DNA from: Clostridia bacterium
GTDB taxonomy: Bacteria; Bacillota; Clostridia; UBA1381
DNA length: 64,000 nt
Reading direction: 5' to 3'
Assembly: GCA_017935675.1 (NCBI GenBank)
Contig: JAGBHE010000076.1
Span: forward strand, 49,947 to 113,946
Part shown: one piece after another, positions 25,071 through 33,270 of the stretch
How the letters are laid out: every line of letters begins with the position of its first letter
How positions within the stretch are numbered: position 1 is the stretch's first letter
Position numbers and translations under genes: made by a program
The notes under the pieces: generated by a model
What the model was told of the DNA's origin: nothing
Database searches by the model: none
What the model saw: only the letters and a program-made list of their open reading frames with translations

Positions 25071-25844
25071 ATGGTGCGATTTATGTCACTGATGAGCGGC
25101 TCCGGCGGAAATTCAACCTTGATTTCCGACGGGGAAACAAGCCTTCTCATCGACTGCGGAATGTCAGGCTCCGCGCTTTCAAAAAAGCTTGACTCCATTA
25201 ACATGCGTCCGGAGGAATTGTCGGGGGTGCTTATAACCCACGAACATTCCGACCATACCGGCGGAGTCGGTGTTATAGCACGCCGCTACGGCATTCCCGT
25301 TTATGCGACAGAAAAAACCTTTGCTGCGATGAACGCCGGAAAAATCGATCCCGGACAGCTGCACACAGTCCGGCCGGGCGTAATGTTTTCGGCGGGCTCC
25401 ATTGATGTACAGCCGTTTTCCATCCCCCATGATGCGGCAGACCCCGTAGGCTACAGCTTTTTTGCGGACGGATGTAAATATACTCTTGCAACCGATATCG
25501 GCTTTATGCCGGACAGCCTCTTTGAAAACCTGCGCGGCAGCAAAAGCATCATACTTGAATCAAATCACGATATTGAAATGCTGAGGTACGGAGCATATCC
25601 TTATTATCTTAAGCAAAGAATTCTTTCGCAGAAGGGTCATCTTTCAAATGATATTACAGCTGAAACAGCTGTGCGGCTTGCAGATACCGGAACGGACAAA
25701 ATCATGCTTGCTCACCTGAGCCACGAGAATAATACTCCCGAAATTGCGCAAATCACGACAAAAAACGCTCTTGACCGTTCGGGCTACGGCAATGTCCGGC
25801 TGTCAGTTGCGGCAAGATATGAAATAACATCATTTGCAGTATGA
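25071..25844 (+). CDS. walJ: WalJ/YycJ-like metallo-beta-lactamase fold hydrolase
   Basis: 257 residues with the YycJ-type start MSLMSGSGGNSTLI, metal motif THEHSDHTGG and a later IPHDAADPVGY histidine. In Bacillota it sits in the walRK-yycJ-rlmH region and is linked to wall-associated control and replication fidelity; its nuclease-type substrate is not settled. Here it lies 18 bases after murA and 7 before rlmH, but no walRK is in this window. Confidence 0.88.
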   Translation: MVRFMSLMSGSGGNSTLISDGETSLLIDCGMSGSALSKKLDSINMRPEELSGVLITHEHSDHTGGVGVIARRYGIPVYATEKTFAAMNAGKIDPGQLHTVRPGVMFSAGSIDVQPFSIPHDAADPVGYSFFADGCKYTLATDIGFMPDSLFENLRGSKSIILESNHDIEMLRYGAYPYYLKQRILSQKGHLSNDITAETAVRLADTGTDKIMLAHLSHENNTPEIAQITTKNALDRSGYGNVRLSVAARYEITSFAV

Positions 25845-25851
25845 GGTTTTT

Positions 25852-26325
25852 ATGAACATAGATATTATAGCCCCGGGAAAAATAAAAGAAAAATATTTTA
25901 AAGACGCTCTTGAAGAATACTCAAAGCGTCTTTCCGCTTTCGTAAGGCTTACAATAACGGAAATTCCGGATGAGCGGATTCCCGACGGCGCTTCGGAAAA
26001 GCAGCTTGAAAAAATCAAGGAAACAGAAGGAGAGAAAATACTGTCAAAAATCCGCGGCGGAGCAGTTGTGGCAATGTGTATTGAAGGCAGGGAATATTCA
26101 AGTGAGGAGCTTGCGGGCTTCCTTGAAAAAACAGCCGCCTCTTCAAGCCGAATAACCTTTATCATAGGCGGCTCCCTCGGTCTGTCGGAGGCTGTAAAAA
26201 ACAGGGCAGATATCCGTATGAGCTTCGGCAGAATCACACTTCCCCATCAGCTTATGAGGGTTGTTCTCACAGAACAGATTTACCGCGGCTATAAAATAAT
26301 TAATAACCACAGCTATCATAAATAA
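25852..26325 (+). CDS. rlmH: 23S rRNA (pseudouridine-1915-N3)-methyltransferase
   Basis: SPOUT-fold methyltransferase of helix 69 on assembled ribosomes. 157 residues (family ~159), with TFIIGGSLGLSEAV forming the SAM-binding knot and a C-terminal LPHQLMRVVLTEQIYRGYKI block. The ATG at 25852 follows GAGG; an earlier in-frame ATG lies within walJ. Confidence 0.96.
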   Translation: MNIDIIAPGKIKEKYFKDALEEYSKRLSAFVRLTITEIPDERIPDGASEKQLEKIKETEGEKILSKIRGGAVVAMCIEGREYSSEELAGFLEKTAASSSRITFIIGGSLGLSEAVKNRADIRMSFGRITLPHQLMRVVLTEQIYRGYKIINNHSYHK

Positions 26326-26327
26326 TA

Positions 26328-26352
26328 TAAGAAAAACGCAGTTTTTCAACCA
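26328..26352 (+). repeat. Short repeat C copy 1 (hairpin GAAAAACGCAGTTTTTC)
   Basis: A 25-base segment identical, in reverse complement, to 42437-42461 and partly shared with 58784-58808. It contains a 7-base-pair stem ending in T residues and may act as a weak terminator after rlmH. Confidence 0.5.
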
Positions 26353-26402
26353 TAATTTTCAATTTTCCATTTTCAATTCTGATTCTGAAAGGAGTATTGC
26401 CA

Positions 26403-27788
26403 ATGGCTTCAAAAACAAAAACACAGTATATATGCTCGGAATGCGGCTATCAAAGCATGAAATGGCTTGGGAAATGCCCCGGCTGCGGAAAATGGAATAC
26501 GCTTACGGAAACAGTCGTATCCGAAGCTCCGCGGGCAAGCAAAACTCTTTCCTCCGCTCCCGCAGCATCAAGGCTGCCCCGTTCCATAGGTCAGATTCAG
26601 GCTGACCGCTATACAAGGTATTCCACCGGAATCGGAGAGCTTGACAGAGTTCTCGGCGGCGGAATAGTCCGCGGTTCACTTATCCTTGTGGGCGGCGATC
26701 CGGGAATAGGCAAGTCAACGCTTCTGCTTCAGATATGCGAAAATGCTTCTGCCGACAAAAAAATACTGTATGTATCCGGCGAGGAATCTGAGGGACAGAT
26801 AAAAATCCGCGCCGAACGCCTCGGCGTAAAATCAGAGAACCTTTATCTCGTTTCGGAAACCGATATTGAAATCATAATTGAATACATAAACGGCGTAAAG
26901 CCTGATATAGTAATAATAGACTCCATTCAGACAATGCACCGTCAGGATATAGCCTCCGCGCCCGGAAGCGTTCCCCAGGTGCGTGAAGCAACAAACCTTC
27001 TTATGTACACGGCAAAGCAAAATGATATATCAATGTTCATTGTGGGACATGTAACAAAGGACGGCTCTCTTGCCGGTCCGAGAGTGCTTGAACATATGGT
27101 GGACTGCGTATTGTATTTTGAGGGAGACAGACAAATGGCATTCAGAATACTGCGCTGTGTAAAAAACAGATTCGGCTCCACAAATGAAATAGGCGTCTTT
27201 GAAATGCAGTCTGCCGGCCTTGCCGAGGTAGAAAATCCGTCAGCCCTGTTTCTTGACGGAAGACAGGAAAACACCTCCGGAAGCGCTATTATCTGCACAA
27301 TGGAGGGCAGCCGCGGAGTGCTTGCCGAAATACAGGCTCTTGTCACTCCCACAGGCTTCGGGAATCCGCGGCGCATGTCCTCCGGCATTGACATAAACAA
27401 GCTTATACTGATGATTGCCGTGCTTGAAAAAAGAGCAGGTGTCCGCCTTGCAAACTACGATGTTTACGTAAATGTGGCAGGAGGTCTGAGAATAGACGAA
27501 ACAGCCATTGATTTAGGACTTTGCGCCGCAATTGCAACAGGTCTTAAGGACATTTCCATACCTCCGGATATGGTGTTTATGGGCGAGGTCGGTCTGGGCG
27601 GTGAGCTGCGCAGCATCTCCCGAACGGAAAAAAGACTGACCGAAGCCGCAAAGCTCGGCTTTACAAAAGCAATAGTTCCGAAGGCCTCCCTTCGCGGCGT
27701 TAATATCCCTCCGTCAATTAAGGTCATGGGAGTAAGCACCCTGCGCGAAGCACTGGCAGCAATAAAAAAATCATCCTCCCTGCAATAA
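26403..27788 (+). CDS. radA: DNA repair protein RadA
   Basis: RecA-like branch-migration helicase in recombination. 461 residues: N-terminal four-cysteine zinc finger (Cys11, 14, 25, 28), Walker A GGDPGIGKST (97-106), the RadA-specific KNRFG motif, and a Lon-protease-like C-terminal domain. The ATG at 26403 follows AAGGAG. A terminator closes the unit. Confidence 0.97.
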   Translation: MASKTKTQYICSECGYQSMKWLGKCPGCGKWNTLTETVVSEAPRASKTLSSAPAASRLPRSIGQIQADRYTRYSTGIGELDRVLGGGIVRGSLILVGGDPGIGKSTLLLQICENASADKKILYVSGEESEGQIKIRAERLGVKSENLYLVSETDIEIIIEYINGVKPDIVIIDSIQTMHRQDIASAPGSVPQVREATNLLMYTAKQNDISMFIVGHVTKDGSLAGPRVLEHMVDCVLYFEGDRQMAFRILRCVKNRFGSTNEIGVFEMQSAGLAEVENPSALFLDGRQENTSGSAIICTMEGSRGVLAEIQALVTPTGFGNPRRMSSGIDINKLILMIAVLEKRAGVRLANYDVYVNVAGGLRIDETAIDLGLCAAIATGLKDISIPPDMVFMGEVGLGGELRSISRTEKRLTEAAKLGFTKAIVPKASLRGVNIPPSIKVMGVSTLREALAAIKKSSSLQ

Positions 27789-27803
27789 TCTTATAACCAA
27801 CAT

Positions 27804-27836
27804 ATCCCCGGTCCCTTTGTTGACCGGGGATGTTTT
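27804..27836 (+). terminator. Terminator after radA
   Basis: TCCCCGGTC (27805-27813) pairs with GACCGGGGA (27822-27830), then TGTTTT. Confidence 0.85.
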
Positions 27837-27929
27837 AATTTGCTCAAATGAAAGTCATATGAAAATCTGATATACCTTACCTTTACATGATTTTTTGCTC
27901 TTTATTATGACGAAATAATTTGTTACATA

Positions 27930-27958
27930 TTGACAAAAGCTTAACATTATGCTACAAT
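27930..27958 (+). promoter_or_regulatory. Promoter of the LRR surface protein gene
   Basis: TTGACA (27930-27935), 17 bases, TACAAT (27953-27958). Transcription would begin just before the perfect hairpin at 27974-28002. Confidence 0.7.
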
Positions 27959-27973
27959 TTAATTACATTTTTT

Positions 27974-28002
27974 ATTTTGTAGAGTAAGATACTCTACAAA
28001 AT
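27974..28002 (+). promoter_or_regulatory. Perfect 13-bp inverted repeat in the LRR gene leader
   Basis: Bases 27974-27986 and 27990-28002 are exact reverse complements around an AGA loop. At the very 5' end of the mRNA it could protect the transcript or act as an operator. There is no T run long enough for efficient termination. Confidence 0.5.
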
Positions 28003-28031
28003 AAATATTAAAATTGAGGGGGGGAATTATA

Positions 28032-30137
28032 TTGAAGAGAACAATTTCGTTTATTTTAAGTCTTGTCATATTATGCACGATGCTTCCCTGCAATATTGTG
28101 CTTGCTAAAAGTATTACTGACAGCGGCACTTGCGGAGGTAATGCAACATGGGAACTGTATGATGACGGCAAGCTTGTAATAAGCGGCAGCGGTGCAATGT
28201 CGGATTGGGATGATTCAAATAATTACAGCCCATTTTATAAATTTCGCGGTAACATAAAAAAGGTGACAATAAACAACGGAATAACAAGCATTGGCGATTA
28301 TGCGTTCTATTATTGCTTCAACTTAACAAGTGTAACTATCCCGAACAGCGTGACATGCATTGGCGATGACGCGTTCTATGAATGCAGCAGATTAACAAGT
28401 ATAACTATTCCGGACAGCGTGACATGCATTGGCAAGGGTGCGTTCGCATTTTGCGACAGCTTAACAAGCGTCACTATTCCGGACAGCGTGACATGCATTG
28501 GCAAGAGTGCGTTCTCTTACTGCAACAGCTTGACAAGCGTAACTATTCCAGACAGCGTGACATGCATTGGTGAGAGTGCGTTCAGTAGCTGCCACAGCTT
28601 GACAAGCGTAACTATTCCGAACAGCGTGACAAGCATTGACACTTGTGCGTTCCGGGGCTGCAGCAGCTTAACAAGCGTAACTATTCCAAACAGTGTGACG
28701 AGCATTGGCAAGAGTGCGTTCTCTTACTGCAACAGCTTGACAAGCGTAACTATTCCAGACAGCGTGACATGCATTGGCGAGGCTGCGTTCGAGGGCTGCA
28801 GCAGCTTAACAAGCGTTACTATCCCGAACAGCGTGACATGCATTGGCAATTTTGCGTTCGAGAGATGCAGCAGCTTGACAAGCGTAACCATCCCGAACAG
28901 CGTGACATGCATTGGCAATTGGGCATTCAGTAGCTGCCGCAGTTTGACAAACGTGACTATTCCGGACAGCGTGACATGCATTGGCGAGAGTGCGTTCGCA
29001 TTTTGCGACAGCTTAACAAATATTACAGCCGATGCCTTAAACCAAACGTACAGTTCCGAAAACGGAGTTTTGTTCGATAAAAATAAAACAACATTGATAT
29101 GTTATCCGGTCGGAAAAGGCGGAGAATATATAATACCGAACAGTGTGACATGTATTGGTGATTATGTATTCCGGAGATGCAGCAGCTTGACAAGCGTAAC
29201 CATCCCGAACAGTGTGACGAGCATTGGCGATGGTGCGTTCTATAAATGCAGCAGATTAACAAGCGTCACTATTCCGAACAGCGTGACAAGCATTGGCGAG
29301 GCTGCGTTCTATGAATGCAGCAGCTTAACAAGCGTCACTGTTCCGGACGGTGTGACAAGCATTAGCTGGGCTGCGTTCTATGAATGCAGCAGCTTAACAA
29401 GCGTCACTATTCCAGTCAGCGTGACAAGCATTGACACTTGTGCGTTCGAGGGCTGCAGCAGCTTAACAAGCGTCACTATTCCAAACAATGTGACGAGCAT
29501 TGGCGATGGTGCGTTCGAGGGCTGCAGTAGCTTAACAAGCGTCACTATTCCGAACAGTGTGACGAGCATTGGCGATGACGCGTTCTATAAATGCAGCAGA
29601 TTAACAGATGTATATTACAGCGGTACAGAAGAGCAATGGAACAGCATTACGATGGGTTACAATGAATATCTTACTAATGTGACAATTCATTACAACTACG
29701 TACCGTCCGAGAAAGAATATACAATCACATTTATCGGTGATTATGCTGGTGAGCAGACTGTAGAAGAAGGCTCTGACGCAGTGCTTCCGGTTGCTCCTGA
29801 TGGGTATACATATACCTTTACCGTTAACGGTGCAAAATGGGATGGAAAAAATATTACTTCTGACGTTATTGTTACCGTAACAAAAGCAAGCAGCGGCACA
29901 ATAGCCGTCAGCGGCATATCCTTCGGCGTTACCCTTTCGGGCGATACAAGCATCGGCTTTGTCCGCGCGGCGCTTTACAGTGCCGATGGCGCTTTAAAGT
30001 CGCTGAAAGAATATCCGGCGGCACAGAACGTAAATGTTGTGTTTGATCCCGGCGCTGTAGGCGCTTATGCAAAAATAATGTGGTGGAATGACAATATGCA
30101 GCCCATGTGTGAGCCTCAGATAATTCATCTGCAATAA
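28032..30137 (+). CDS. Secreted BspA-type leucine-rich-repeat protein
   Basis: 701 residues. The start is taken as TTG at 28032 after a GGGGGGG ribosome binding site, giving a signal peptide (MKRTISFILSLVILC, cleavage near VLA). A short N-terminal domain with ATWELYDDGKLVISGSGAMS is followed by about 18 repeats of 23 residues of the form LTSVTIPNSVTSIGDGAF, encoded by a 69-base tandem DNA repeat with high identity (about 28263-29607). One island (LTNITADALNQTYSSENGV) breaks the array after repeat 11. The C-terminus (about 560-701) has a YTITFIGDYAGEQTVEEGS module and an unassigned beta domain ending near MWWNDNMQPMCEPQ. No LPXTG, SLH or dockerin motif is seen. Adhesion or host interaction is the usual inference for such proteins. 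Confidence 0.9.
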   Translation: MKRTISFILSLVILCTMLPCNIVLAKSITDSGTCGGNATWELYDDGKLVISGSGAMSDWDDSNNYSPFYKFRGNIKKVTINNGITSIGDYAFYYCFNLTSVTIPNSVTCIGDDAFYECSRLTSITIPDSVTCIGKGAFAFCDSLTSVTIPDSVTCIGKSAFSYCNSLTSVTIPDSVTCIGESAFSSCHSLTSVTIPNSVTSIDTCAFRGCSSLTSVTIPNSVTSIGKSAFSYCNSLTSVTIPDSVTCIGEAAFEGCSSLTSVTIPNSVTCIGNFAFERCSSLTSVTIPNSVTCIGNWAFSSCRSLTNVTIPDSVTCIGESAFAFCDSLTNITADALNQTYSSENGVLFDKNKTTLICYPVGKGGEYIIPNSVTCIGDYVFRRCSSLTSVTIPNSVTSIGDGAFYKCSRLTSVTIPNSVTSIGEAAFYECSSLTSVTVPDGVTSISWAAFYECSSLTSVTIPVSVTSIDTCAFEGCSSLTSVTIPNNVTSIGDGAFEGCSSLTSVTIPNSVTSIGDDAFYKCSRLTDVYYSGTEEQWNSITMGYNEYLTNVTIHYNYVPSEKEYTITFIGDYAGEQTVEEGSDAVLPVAPDGYTYTFTVNGAKWDGKNITSDVIVTVTKASSGTIAVSGISFGVTLSGDTSIGFVRAALYSADGALKSLKEYPAAQNVNVVFDPGAVGAYAKIMWWNDNMQPMCEPQIIHLQ
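28263..29607 (+). repeat. 69-bp tandem repeats inside the LRR gene
   Basis: About 18 in-frame units of 69 bases, each with a near-invariant core like AACAAGCGTAACTATTCC and GACATGCATTGGC or GACAAGCATTGGC. Identity between units is high enough for unequal recombination to change copy number. It is coding throughout, not a CRISPR array. Confidence 0.85.
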
Positions 30138-30188
30138 TATCGGGGCCTGCCGCAGACGAAAAAAATTTAAATGAAATATAAATTGAAC

Positions 30189-30242
30189 CCGTAGGGGACG
30201 CATTCATACATCCCGGTTCAAACGCATTTATGCGTCCCGAAC
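30189..30242 (+). repeat. REP-like palindromic segment upstream of the transposase-like gene
   Basis: GGGACGCA (from about 30195) can pair with TGCGTCCC (ending about 30239), and GAACC with GGTTC inside it. The GTAGGGGACGCATTCAT wording resembles the GTAGGGGCGGATTCCAT palindrome inside the adjacent gene, so both are probably REP-type sequences served by a RAYT transposase. Confidence 0.5.
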
Positions 30243-30298
30243 CCAGTGCAATATGTTCAATAATAAAATTGCCGAATAATATGGAAATGGGTGATATA

Positions 30299-30661
30299 AT
30301 GGAATTACCGAAACGAAAACAAATACGGTTAAAGGATTATGATTATAGTCAAAACGGATATTATTTTGTAACAATATGCACAAAGAACAGAAAAAATATA
30401 TTCGGCGCCGTAGGGGCGGATTCCATATCCGCCCCTACGGCAACGGTATCATTGCCTGAAATAATACAATCGTTTAAACGATATTCGACAATAGAATATA
30501 TTAAATTGGTTAAACAAAATATATTGCCGCCGTTTGATAAACAAATTTGGCAGCGTGGATATTATGAACATATTATTCGCAATGAACAGGAATATCAGAA
30601 AATATACAAATACATAGAAAACAACCCATCAAAATGGCAGGAGGATAAATATTATGTGTGA
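30299..30661 (+). CDS. REP-associated tyrosine transposase (RAYT, Y1_Tnp) remnant lacking the HUH motif
   Basis: 120 residues. The N-terminus (IRLKDYDYSQNGYYFVTICT) and C-terminus (IWQRGYYEHIIRNEQEYQKI, with candidate catalytic Tyr; then YIENNPSKWQEDKYY) match RAYT/IS200-like transposases. The central MPNHxHG histidine motif is absent, and the protein is shorter than the usual ~170-200 residues. In its place the gene holds a 35-base perfect palindrome read as AVGADSISAPTA. The frame is open, but the protein is probably inactive. Start at ATG 30299; an earlier in-frame ATG at 30281 is possible. Confidence 0.75.
   Translation: MELPKRKQIRLKDYDYSQNGYYFVTICTKNRKNIFGAVGADSISAPTATVSLPEIIQSFKRYSTIEYIKLVKQNILPPFDKQIWQRGYYEHIIRNEQEYQKIYKYIENNPSKWQEDKYYV
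30407..30441 (+). repeat. Perfect REP-like palindrome inside the RAYT remnant
   Basis: Bases 30407-30421 and 30427-30441 are exact reverse complements (15 bp) around TCCAT. It is in frame and does not break the reading frame. Confidence 0.85.
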
Positions 30662-30752
30662 AAAGATGGATGGTCTTTATATTGAGATGAAAGTAAAAGG
30701 TAAACCGGAAACCTTGACGTGCTTTGTTCCTGACATTCATAAAGAAATATGA
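30654..30752 (+). CDS. Possible 32-residue small protein after the RAYT remnant
   Basis: An ATG at 30654 lies 9 bases after a perfect AGGAGG and opens a 32-codon frame, MCEKMDGLYIEMKVKGKPET and on, ending at TGA 30752. It overlaps the end of the RAYT remnant by 8 bases. The strong ribosome binding site is the main support. It has no recognised domain and could also be the 5' stub of a lost gene. Confidence 0.3.
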   Translation: MCEKMDGLYIEMKVKGKPETLTCFVPDIHKEI

Positions 30753-30780
30753 AGAAAAAACAGTGGTGCAGTCAATTTAA

Positions 30781-30847
30781 GAAAGAACAGACAGTAATTC
30801 CGCCCAAGTGAAACATGGGATGATTTACCATCTGTTCTTTCTGTTTT
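30781..30847. terminator. Bidirectional terminator between the small ORF and sipL
   Basis: GAAAGAACAGA (30781-30791) pairs with TCTGTTCTTTC (30831-30841), followed by TGTTTTT on the plus strand. The loop is large (39 bases). It lies 31 bases beyond the sipL stop on the minus strand. Confidence 0.6.
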
Positions 30848-30877
30848 TACAATGCTTTTATCATTCTCAAAGGCTTA

Positions 30878-32416
30878 TTATTCAGACGGAATAAGCAGCC
30901 GCATGCCGTCTGAAAGCTCCTCTGTTTCAAGACCGTTCAGCTCTGCAATATCTGATGCGAAAACCTTATATCTTTTTGCCACATCCCAAAGATTATCTCC
31001 GCTGCGCACAAAGTAAATCACTATGCCCTTTCTGTCCTCCGCATCAATTTCGGATATATCCACATCCGTAATTATAGGTATGCTGACCTGTTTTGTAACA
31101 AGCACCTCAAGAGCAAGATTAAGCTTTATTTCCGTCTCTCCGGCAGAATTAAGAGCGCAGTTCTTATGAACAACGTCAGCCCTCACCCTGCAATCACAGC
31201 CGGGAACACAGCCTTCGGCATCAATATTCTCGCAAAAGGATATCTCCTTCTGAATGCTGTAAACCGGGGTCTCATCACCCGCGCAAATATAAAGGCAATA
31301 GCACTGTACCTTTCCTTCCACACATATCTTACCGTTGTCTGCCTTTGCACTTTCAACAACCGGCTTTGCAATGATATTATAAATGCCGGACAAGGCAGGA
31401 GCGCTTTTCTGTGCTGCAATGATTTCACGCAGTGTAACCGTTGACATACCCTTTGCAATTATGCTCTCAACCGTTTTCATTTCCTTTTCCGCTGTCATGT
31501 TATGACCGGGGTAATAGCAGTCCTCAATGTAGTCAAGCTCTGTATCCTCATATGCGTTTATCTTCGCCCCGACAAGTATTTCGGTAAATATAATGCGGCA
31601 GTCTCCGTCCGAATCCGCTTCTGTGCGGTAGGAAACGTCACAGATGTTGAAATCCGCCTCACAGATGGTTTCCTCATTTGCATCCTCAAGGTCAATAATT
31701 TCCGTAAACGGGATTTCAAAGTCTGCATAACGCACGTTATATCCCGAATCGGTGTAAAGCGCACATACTCCGCATACTCCCTTAACCACCACACGTCCGC
31801 TTATAACCTTGAACTCCGTATCACACACGGATACATCAAGCTTAAGAAGCTCATGTATTGACGCCTGTCCGGACGGAAGCTCAAGACTTTCGCGGACAAG
31901 GAACTGCGTGTCCTTGAATGTGACAAAGCCGCAGGCATGAATTGATTTTTTCTTAAGCTCAAAGTTGTTTTCCTCCTCTGCCCCAGACGCTATTTCAATG
32001 GTTTCAGCGTTTGAAAAGCAATATCCCAGGGATACAACCGATCTTATTTTCAGCTTTCTGCTGTTTATAAGCTGAAAATCTACCTTTGACACGTCCGCTG
32101 ACACGTCTGAGATTATTCCTTCTGTCAGGTTCGCATTGCTCATCACATGTGAAAAATCAAGACTTGTTATAACGCTTTTTATCTTTTCCTCCTGCGCGTC
32201 CGGGATATACAGAATTTTAAGCTCAAGCTTTCCCGTGCATGATAATCTGCCCTCTGTTACCTCACAGCTGCTTAGATATGAATTCCCGTCAACCTGTATC
32301 ACCTTAAGTATGTCCGGCAAAACATCAGGCACGATTATATCACCGTCAACACCCAGCTCCGCACACCCCTTTTGCACCGGCGTGTTTACGATAAGGCTTT
32401 TTTTTATAAAATCCAT
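30878..32416 (-). CDS. sipL: SipL-like spore morphogenesis protein (DUF3794/SPOCS repeats plus LysM)
   Basis: 512 residues. Most of the protein is made of repeated DUF3794-type beta domains (for example DGDIIVPDVLPDILKVIQVD near the start and DVLPDI-like blocks later). Residues about 465-511 are a LysM domain (IVIYFVRSGDNLWDVAKRYK...LNGLETEEL...LLIP). In Clostridioides difficile SipL has this architecture and binds SpoIVA to build the spore coat in the mother cell. AGGAGG precedes the ATG. A sigma-E-like promoter lies directly upstream. Assignment is by architecture; a paralogous DUF3794 protein is the alternative. Confidence 0.8.
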   Translation of the reverse strand: MDFIKKSLIVNTPVQKGCAELGVDGDIIVPDVLPDILKVIQVDGNSYLSSCEVTEGRLSCTGKLELKILYIPDAQEEKIKSVITSLDFSHVMSNANLTEGIISDVSADVSKVDFQLINSRKLKIRSVVSLGYCFSNAETIEIASGAEEENNFELKKKSIHACGFVTFKDTQFLVRESLELPSGQASIHELLKLDVSVCDTEFKVISGRVVVKGVCGVCALYTDSGYNVRYADFEIPFTEIIDLEDANEETICEADFNICDVSYRTEADSDGDCRIIFTEILVGAKINAYEDTELDYIEDCYYPGHNMTAEKEMKTVESIIAKGMSTVTLREIIAAQKSAPALSGIYNIIAKPVVESAKADNGKICVEGKVQCYCLYICAGDETPVYSIQKEISFCENIDAEGCVPGCDCRVRADVVHKNCALNSAGETEIKLNLALEVLVTKQVSIPIITDVDISEIDAEDRKGIVIYFVRSGDNLWDVAKRYKVFASDIAELNGLETEELSDGMRLLIPSE

Positions 32417-32448
32417 ATGAATGCCTCCTCAAATATTATCTTTTTAAA

Positions 32449-32477
32449 ATTTTATGATAATACGGACGCATATATGA
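32449..32477 (-). promoter_or_regulatory. Sigma-E-like sporulation promoter of sipL
   Basis: On the minus strand TCATATA (32477-32471), a 14-base spacer and CATAAAAT (32456-32449) differ by one base each from the sigma-E consensus (KMATATT-N14-CATACAMT). The -10 ends 33 bases before the start codon. No comparable sigma-A pair was seen in this stretch. Confidence 0.55.
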
Positions 32478-32499
32478 CTGATTTTTAATATGTTCGCAA

Positions 32500-32534
32500 A
32501 AAAAGAGGGTGTTGCTTAACGCAACAGCCCCCAT
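32500..32534 (-). terminator. Terminator of the greA transcript
   Basis: Read on the minus strand, GGGCTGTTGC (from 32530) pairs with GCAACACCC (to 32507) with one bulge, followed by CTCTTTTTTTT. It lies downstream of greA and element B copy 2, so greA mRNA would carry the element in its 3' UTR. Confidence 0.75.
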
Positions 32535-32543
32535 AAAATCATT

Positions 32544-32658
32544 CAATAAGGGGCAAAGCCCCGTCATTCAACGTTTCAGTGGGGGATTGTACCCCCACTG
32601 AAAAAAGTAAGTGGAACCCGCCGCCTATAGAGGCGGGGGACATCTTGCTTTTAGTTAT
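32544..32658 (+). repeat. Element B copy 2 (115 bp)
   Basis: Identical over 115 bases to copy 3 and two bases different from copy 1. Its right end (AGTTAT) runs into the greA stop codon (TTA at 32655-32657 on this strand), so insertion happened exactly at the end of greA. Confidence 0.9.
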
Positions 32659-33134
32659 TTTTCAATTTTTAAAATCTTGAAGGTAGCAGGCTCGTCAAAG
32701 ACCTTAACCTCAACAGTATCGCCAACCTTTTTGTTAAGCAGCGCTGCGCCTATCGGCGACTCGTAAGAAAGCTTTCCGTTCTCAAGATCAGCCTCCATGG
32801 AACCGACAATGGTATAAACATCATCCTCATCAAGCTCAAAATCATGAACCGTCACTCTTGAGCCGGGAGTAACCATATCCGACTTGGATTCATCCTCTTC
32901 AACGACCTTGGCATACTTAATCATTTCCTCAAGCTTCATGATTTCGGCTTCAACCTCGGCCTGTTCGTTCTTTGCTTCGTCATACTCAGCATTTTCCGAA
33001 AGGTCACCAAAGGAGCGTGCCTCCTTAATTTTTTCGGAAACCTCCTTACGGGTTTTAGTCTTCATTATTTCAAGCTTTTCCTTGGCATCCTCAAGCCCCT
33101 GCTTTGTAAACTCAAAAACTTTCTCTGTACTCAT
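32655..33134 (-). CDS. greA: Transcription elongation factor GreA
   Basis: Rescues backtracked RNA polymerase by stimulating transcript cleavage through its secondary channel. 159 residues: an N-terminal coiled coil with the acidic tip in FGDLSENAEYDEAKNEQ and a C-terminal FKBP-like domain (SPIGAALLNKKVGDTVEV). The ATG at 33134 follows AGGGAG by 10 bases. The stop codon is shared with the end of element B copy 2. Confidence 0.96.
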   Translation of the reverse strand: MSTEKVFEFTKQGLEDAKEKLEIMKTKTRKEVSEKIKEARSFGDLSENAEYDEAKNEQAEVEAEIMKLEEMIKYAKVVEEDESKSDMVTPGSRVTVHDFELDEDDVYTIVGSMEADLENGKLSYESPIGAALLNKKVGDTVEVKVFDEPATFKILKIEK

Positions 33135-33216
33135 CTGCAACAATCTCCCTTTCTGCTACTGAATGCGGAAGCAGCGCTCCCGTATATTGGAGCCCGCCTA
33201 AGCCGACTAAAAGTAT

Positions 33217-33245
33217 ATTATAAACTCTATACGGATAAAAATCAA
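33217..33245 (-). promoter_or_regulatory. Promoter of greA
   Basis: On the minus strand TTGATT (33245-33240), 17 bases, TATAAT (33222-33217). Confidence 0.6.
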
Positions 33246-33270
33246 TATATAATTTGTAAATTTTTTATGT

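Noticed and set aside
28517..29569. Several short open frames on both strands across the LRR region (for example 28724-28981 minus)
   Set aside because: They are out-of-frame readings of the 69-base repeat; all share the same repetitive peptide and lack ribosome binding sites.
28263..29607. Regular ~69-base repeats resembling a CRISPR array
   Set aside because: The whole stretch is one open frame encoding 23-residue leucine-rich repeats; units are adjacent and have no unique spacers.
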